Program-made: the position numbers and the translations under genes
Source: Sulfuricystis multivorans
GTDB lineage: Bacteria; Pseudomonadota; Gammaproteobacteria; Burkholderiales; Rhodocyclaceae
Reading direction: 5' to 3'
Length of the DNA: 64,000 nucleotides
Assembly (NCBI RefSeq): GCF_003966565.1
Contig: NZ_AP018718.1
Span: 2,356,001 to 2,420,000, forward strand
The notes under the pieces: model-generated
Told to the model about the DNA's origin: nothing
What the model saw: only the letters and a program-made list of their open reading frames with translations
Databases searched by the model: none
In this document: piece after piece, positions 61,165-64,000 of the stretch
Layout: each line of letters begins with the position of its first letter
Numbering within the stretch: position 1 is the stretch's first letter

Positions 61165-62537
61165 TGAAGCTCGTTTCCTGGTTCCGCGGCGAAGCCTTTC
61201 AGCGCGGCGTGCATCCGCCGTCCTGCAAGCTCACCGCGCACACCCGGATCCGCCGGCTGCCGTTTCCGCCGCGCGTGATCGTGCCGCTGTCGCAGCACAT
61301 CGGCAAGCCGCCGCGGCCGATCGTCAAGGTCGGCCAGGAGGTGGTGCGCGGCCAGCCGATCGCCAAGGCGGAAGACTGGCTCTCCGTGCCGCACCATGCG
61401 CCGGTCACAGGCAGGGTCGAGTTCATTGGCCTCAAGCCCGGTATGCGCGGGCCGTGGGTCGAATCGATCGTGATCCGCGCCCATCCCGGCGCGACGCAAG
61501 AAGACCTCTGGGGCGAACCGCGTGACTTGTCCGGTGCGAGCGCCCAGGAGATCCTCCAGGCGGTTTGGGACACCGGCATGGTGGGGCTGGGGGGCGCGGC
61601 ATTTCCGACGCATGCCAAGCTTTCCGTGCCGCAGCAGGCGAAAGTGCACACGCTCGTCGTCAATGGCTGCGAATGCGAGCCCTATCTGACCTGCGACCAT
61701 CGCGTGATGGTCGAGCAGTCCGACGATCTGATCCGCGGCATCCGCTATGCGATGCGGGCCACCGGCGCACGACGCGCGATCGTCGGCATCGAGGACAACA
61801 AGCCGGATGCGTGCGATGCGGTGCGGGCGGCGATCGCGCGCGCAGGAACCCTTCCGGAAGGTGAGATCCACGCCGAAATGGTGCCGACCAAATATCCCCA
61901 AGGTTCGGAGAAGATGCTGATCATGGCGCTATTCGGCGTCGAGATTCCCGCCGGCGGTCTGCCGGTGAGCCTGGGCATGGTGGTCAACAACGTCGGCACA
62001 TTGGCGGCGCTGGGCAGGTTGCTTCCGGTCGGGCAGGGGCTGACCGAGCGCGTCGTGACGATCACCGGCCCGGGGGTCGCCCGTCCCGGCGACTACATCG
62101 TGCCGATCGGCACGCCGCTTTCCTTCATCCTCGATTTCGCCGGCGCGTTTGACGCCCAGGCGAAGGAAGTAATCCTCGGCGGACCGATGATGGGCCAGGC
62201 GGCGGCCTCGCTCGAGGTGCCGATCACCAAGGGCATCTCCGGCATCGTCGTGATGCGTGCCCAAGACATGCAGCTCGATAGAGAGCGCAAGATCTACCCG
62301 TGCATCAAGTGCGCGCAGTGCGTCGAATCCTGTCCGATGGGACTCAATCCGTCGATGCTCGGCATGCTCGCCGCCAAGCGCGAATACGACCTGATGGGTA
62401 GCCGCTATCACCTCGGTGAATGCTTCGAGTGCGGCTGCTGTTCCTATGTCTGTCCCTCGAACATCCCGCTGGTGCAGCAATTTCGCGTCGCGAAACAAAT
62501 CCTGCGCGAGAAGGCGGTGGCACGGAAATCGTCATGA
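61164..62537 (+). CDS. rnfC: Rnf complex subunit RnfC
   Basis: Peripheral NADH-binding, FMN-containing subunit, 457 residues. GVHPPSCKLTAH starts the family. VGLGGAAFPTHAKL and NGCECEPYLTCDHRVM are the NuoF-like parts, and CIKCAQCVESCPMGL and CFECGCCSYVCPSNIP hold two [4Fe-4S] clusters near residues 380 and 420. The ATG shares its first base with the nifJ stop (TGATG), so the two are translated in tandem. Confidence 0.94.
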   Translation: MKLVSWFRGEAFQRGVHPPSCKLTAHTRIRRLPFPPRVIVPLSQHIGKPPRPIVKVGQEVVRGQPIAKAEDWLSVPHHAPVTGRVEFIGLKPGMRGPWVESIVIRAHPGATQEDLWGEPRDLSGASAQEILQAVWDTGMVGLGGAAFPTHAKLSVPQQAKVHTLVVNGCECEPYLTCDHRVMVEQSDDLIRGIRYAMRATGARRAIVGIEDNKPDACDAVRAAIARAGTLPEGEIHAEMVPTKYPQGSEKMLIMALFGVEIPAGGLPVSLGMVVNNVGTLAALGRLLPVGQGLTERVVTITGPGVARPGDYIVPIGTPLSFILDFAGAFDAQAKEVILGGPMMGQAAASLEVPITKGISGIVVMRAQDMQLDRERKIYPCIKCAQCVESCPMGLNPSMLGMLAAKREYDLMGSRYHLGECFECGCCSYVCPSNIPLVQQFRVAKQILREKAVARKSS

Positions 62538-63712
62538 CCATCGAGATTCGTTCCGCTCCGCACATCAAAGCGCCAAGAAACGTGGCGATGATCATGCGCC
62601 ACGTCGTCTTCTCGCTCATGCCGGTGTGCGCCTTCTTCGTCTATCAATATGGCCTTTCCGCGCTCGCCTCGCTCCTCGTCGTCACGGGAAGCTGCCTTCT
62701 CACGGAACGGCTGTTCGTCAAGACCGGCACGCAGGCCGGCGACATCTCCGACTTTTCCGCGGTGATCACCGGGCTCTTGCTCGCGCTGTCGCTGCCGCCG
62801 GCATTCCCCCTGTGGATGGGCGCCGTCGCCGGCTTCGTCGCCATCGCGCTCGGCAAGGCGCTGACAGGCGGCATCGGCTTCAATGTCTTCAACCCGGCGC
62901 TGGTCGGCCGCGCCTTCGTGCAGGCGGCCTTCCCCCAGGCGATCGCGACCTATTCGCCGTCGTTTTTGCCCGGCCGCTTCAGCGAGTTCGTGCCCTCCTC
63001 ACTCGCCTGGCCGTTGATGCAGCCAGCCGATCTGATGCTCTGGCTCAAGGTGAAGCAGCTCGACGCACTGGCCGCCGCAACCCCCTTGGCACGCTGGAAA
63101 TTCGAGGGCGTGCTCGCCGGCGCCGAAGAGCTGCTCACATCACTTTCCGGCCACATGGCGGTGGGCCCCTCGCCTTTGCTGATCCTGCTGTGCGGCAGCT
63201 ATCTCGCCGTGCGGCGCTTCCTCGACTGGCGCATTCCGGCGGCGATCCTCGGCAGCGCGGGCTTGACTGCCTGGCTCCTCTTCGCACTTTCGCCCGAGCG
63301 TTTCCCGAATCCGTTCTTCATGTTGTTCTCGGGCGGCTTGATCCTCGGCGCGGTCTATATGGCCACCGACATGGCGACTTCGCCGGTCACCCCGAAGGGC
63401 ATGTGGGTCTATGGCGCGCTGATCGGCTTGCTGACCGTGATCATCCGCTATTACAGCGGCCTGCCGGAAGGGGTGATGTATGCGATCCTGATTGCGAATG
63501 CCGCCACCCCGCTGATCGAAAAGGTGACGCAGCCGACGCCCTTCGGCAAGAGCGCGCTGGCCAAGATCGGCCATGCCAAGCGCGGTGCCTCATATCCGCT
63601 GCATCCGGGCTACATTTCACGCGAGGAGGCGCATGCGGTGACGCCGAAGAAGCGTTTCCTCTGGAACAAGCCGAAGCGCGATGAACGTCACAAACCAGGT
63701 GAGCACCGATGA
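62534..63712 (+). CDS. rnfD: Rnf complex membrane subunit RnfD
   Basis: A 392-residue membrane subunit with about nine helices that carries covalently bound FMN in the family. GFNVFNPALVGRAF and MATDMATSPVTPKGMWVYG are conserved; the latter contains the expected flavin-threonine region. The C-terminal tail is longer and basic (KKRFLWNKPKRDE). The ATG overlaps rnfC as ATGA, and the stop overlaps rnfG in the same way. Confidence 0.93.
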   Translation: MTIEIRSAPHIKAPRNVAMIMRHVVFSLMPVCAFFVYQYGLSALASLLVVTGSCLLTERLFVKTGTQAGDISDFSAVITGLLLALSLPPAFPLWMGAVAGFVAIALGKALTGGIGFNVFNPALVGRAFVQAAFPQAIATYSPSFLPGRFSEFVPSSLAWPLMQPADLMLWLKVKQLDALAAATPLARWKFEGVLAGAEELLTSLSGHMAVGPSPLLILLCGSYLAVRRFLDWRIPAAILGSAGLTAWLLFALSPERFPNPFFMLFSGGLILGAVYMATDMATSPVTPKGMWVYGALIGLLTVIIRYYSGLPEGVMYAILIANAATPLIEKVTQPTPFGKSALAKIGHAKRGASYPLHPGYISREEAHAVTPKKRFLWNKPKRDERHKPGEHR

Positions 63713-64000
63713 ATCACATGAGCCAAACCCTGCCGCAGATGACGCCGCCGGCGGCGATGATCCGTACGCTGGGACTCATCGCCGCAATCTGCGGCACGAT
63801 CATCGTCGCCGCCTATCAGGGCACCTACGGCGCCGTGCAGGAAAACAAGCGCATCGCCGTCGAGCGCGGGGTGTTCCGCGTGATCCCGACCGCCAAGTCG
63901 ATCGTCGAATACATCGCTCTGCCGACCGGCACAGTCGAAAAAGTCGGCGGCTTCGGGACGGCACCCTCGGCAGGAGCGGGCGGGACGGCGCCCGCCGGCG
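63709..64000 (+). CDS. rnfG: Rnf complex subunit RnfG, 3' end outside the window
   Basis: The first 97 residues of a membrane-anchored FMN-binding subunit. One helix (about 18-38, IRTLGLIAAICGTIIVAAY) is followed by the start of the periplasmic domain. Residues about 77 onward are a Gly/Ala/Pro stretch (EKVGGFGTAPSAGAGGTAPAG has more than 20 residues only if the first E is counted with its neighbours) made from a copy of the dispersed repeat at 63937-63963 and a partial second copy. Identity as RnfG rests on position after rnfD and on the anchor. Confidence 0.8.
   Translation, partial: MNHMSQTLPQMTPPAAMIRTLGLIAAICGTIIVAAYQGTYGAVQENKRIAVERGVFRVIPTAKSIVEYIALPTGTVEKVGGFGTAPSAGAGGTAPAG
63937..63963 (+). 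repeat. Dispersed 25-bp repeat copy, in rnfG
   Basis: GAAAAAGTCGGCGG, CTTCGG, GACGGCA; a variant core but strong flanks, encoding EKVGGFGTA. A second GGGACGGC-like end follows near 63985. Confidence 0.75.

Noticed and set aside
1-64000. CRISPR arrays, tRNA or rRNA genes, transposases
   Set aside because: No regularly spaced identical repeats, no cloverleaf-like genes and no transposase motifs were found by reading both strands.

Overview
The window looks like a chromosome segment of a high-GC betaproteobacterium, most likely Rhodocyclales or a close relative. The grounds are gene content and order: a PHA phasin, zapB-like/zapA/6S RNA, a DUF3460 protein, periplasmic nitrate reductase, a complete system I cytochrome c maturation operon, an Rnf complex and late cobalamin synthesis genes. 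There are no rRNA, tRNA, CRISPR or prophage genes, and no recognisable insertion sequences. Genes are tightly packed, often with 4-base start/stop overlaps (ATGA or GTGA).

Layout. 1-2 kb: 3' part of mtgA and a CorA-type transporter. 1.9-19.3 kb: a cobalamin island. It holds the nucleotide-loop genes cobC, cobS, cobT and cobU, a pabB-pabC fusion, cobQ, cbiB, cobD, a first BtuF, a small cytochrome c and a fused AdoMet decarboxylase/spermidine synthase. It ends with a minus-strand operon btuB-btuC-btuD-btuF2-cobO-cobB behind a cobalamin riboswitch. 19.4-20.2 kb: zapB-like, zapA, 6S RNA and its terminator. 20.2-26 kb: phasin, lptA, lptC, kdsC, kdsD and a KefB-like antiporter. 26-30.2 kb: a lone prepilin, an orphan membrane histidine kinase and a membrane adenylate cyclase. 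30.3-40.4 kb: thiS-thiG, a small secreted protein, trmB, hemW, rdgB, rph, a Ser/Thr kinase, yicC, gmk, rpoZ, spoT and two small proteins. 40.4-46.8 kb: napDAGHB, a cytochrome c and napC behind an FNR-type site. 46.8-54.9 kb, minus strand: ccmABCDEFGHI, hpt and a shortened napF. 55-64 kb: rnfB, a very long nifJ, rnfC, rnfD and the start of rnfG behind a long structured leader.

How it fits together. The nap and ccm clusters face each other, so the haem c assembly machinery sits beside cytochromes that need it. The nifJ gene is embedded in an rnf operon, which suggests that ferredoxin reduced from a 2-oxoacid (probably pyruvate) is handed to the Rnf complex in the membrane. The cobalamin genes cover uptake, adenosylation, a,c-diamide amidation, cobyric acid formation and loop assembly; corrin ring synthesis is not in the window.

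The most unusual signal is a dispersed imperfect repeat of about 25 bp: GAAAAGTCGGCGCTGG, then usually 3-4 bases, then GACGGCA. It occurs about 15 times, roughly every 4 kb, on both strands, within genes and between them. Other points of interest are the rnfB leader, nested inverted repeats at the napD start, a 164-bp-period tandem duplication running into ccmC, and paired operator-like repeats before the histidine kinase.
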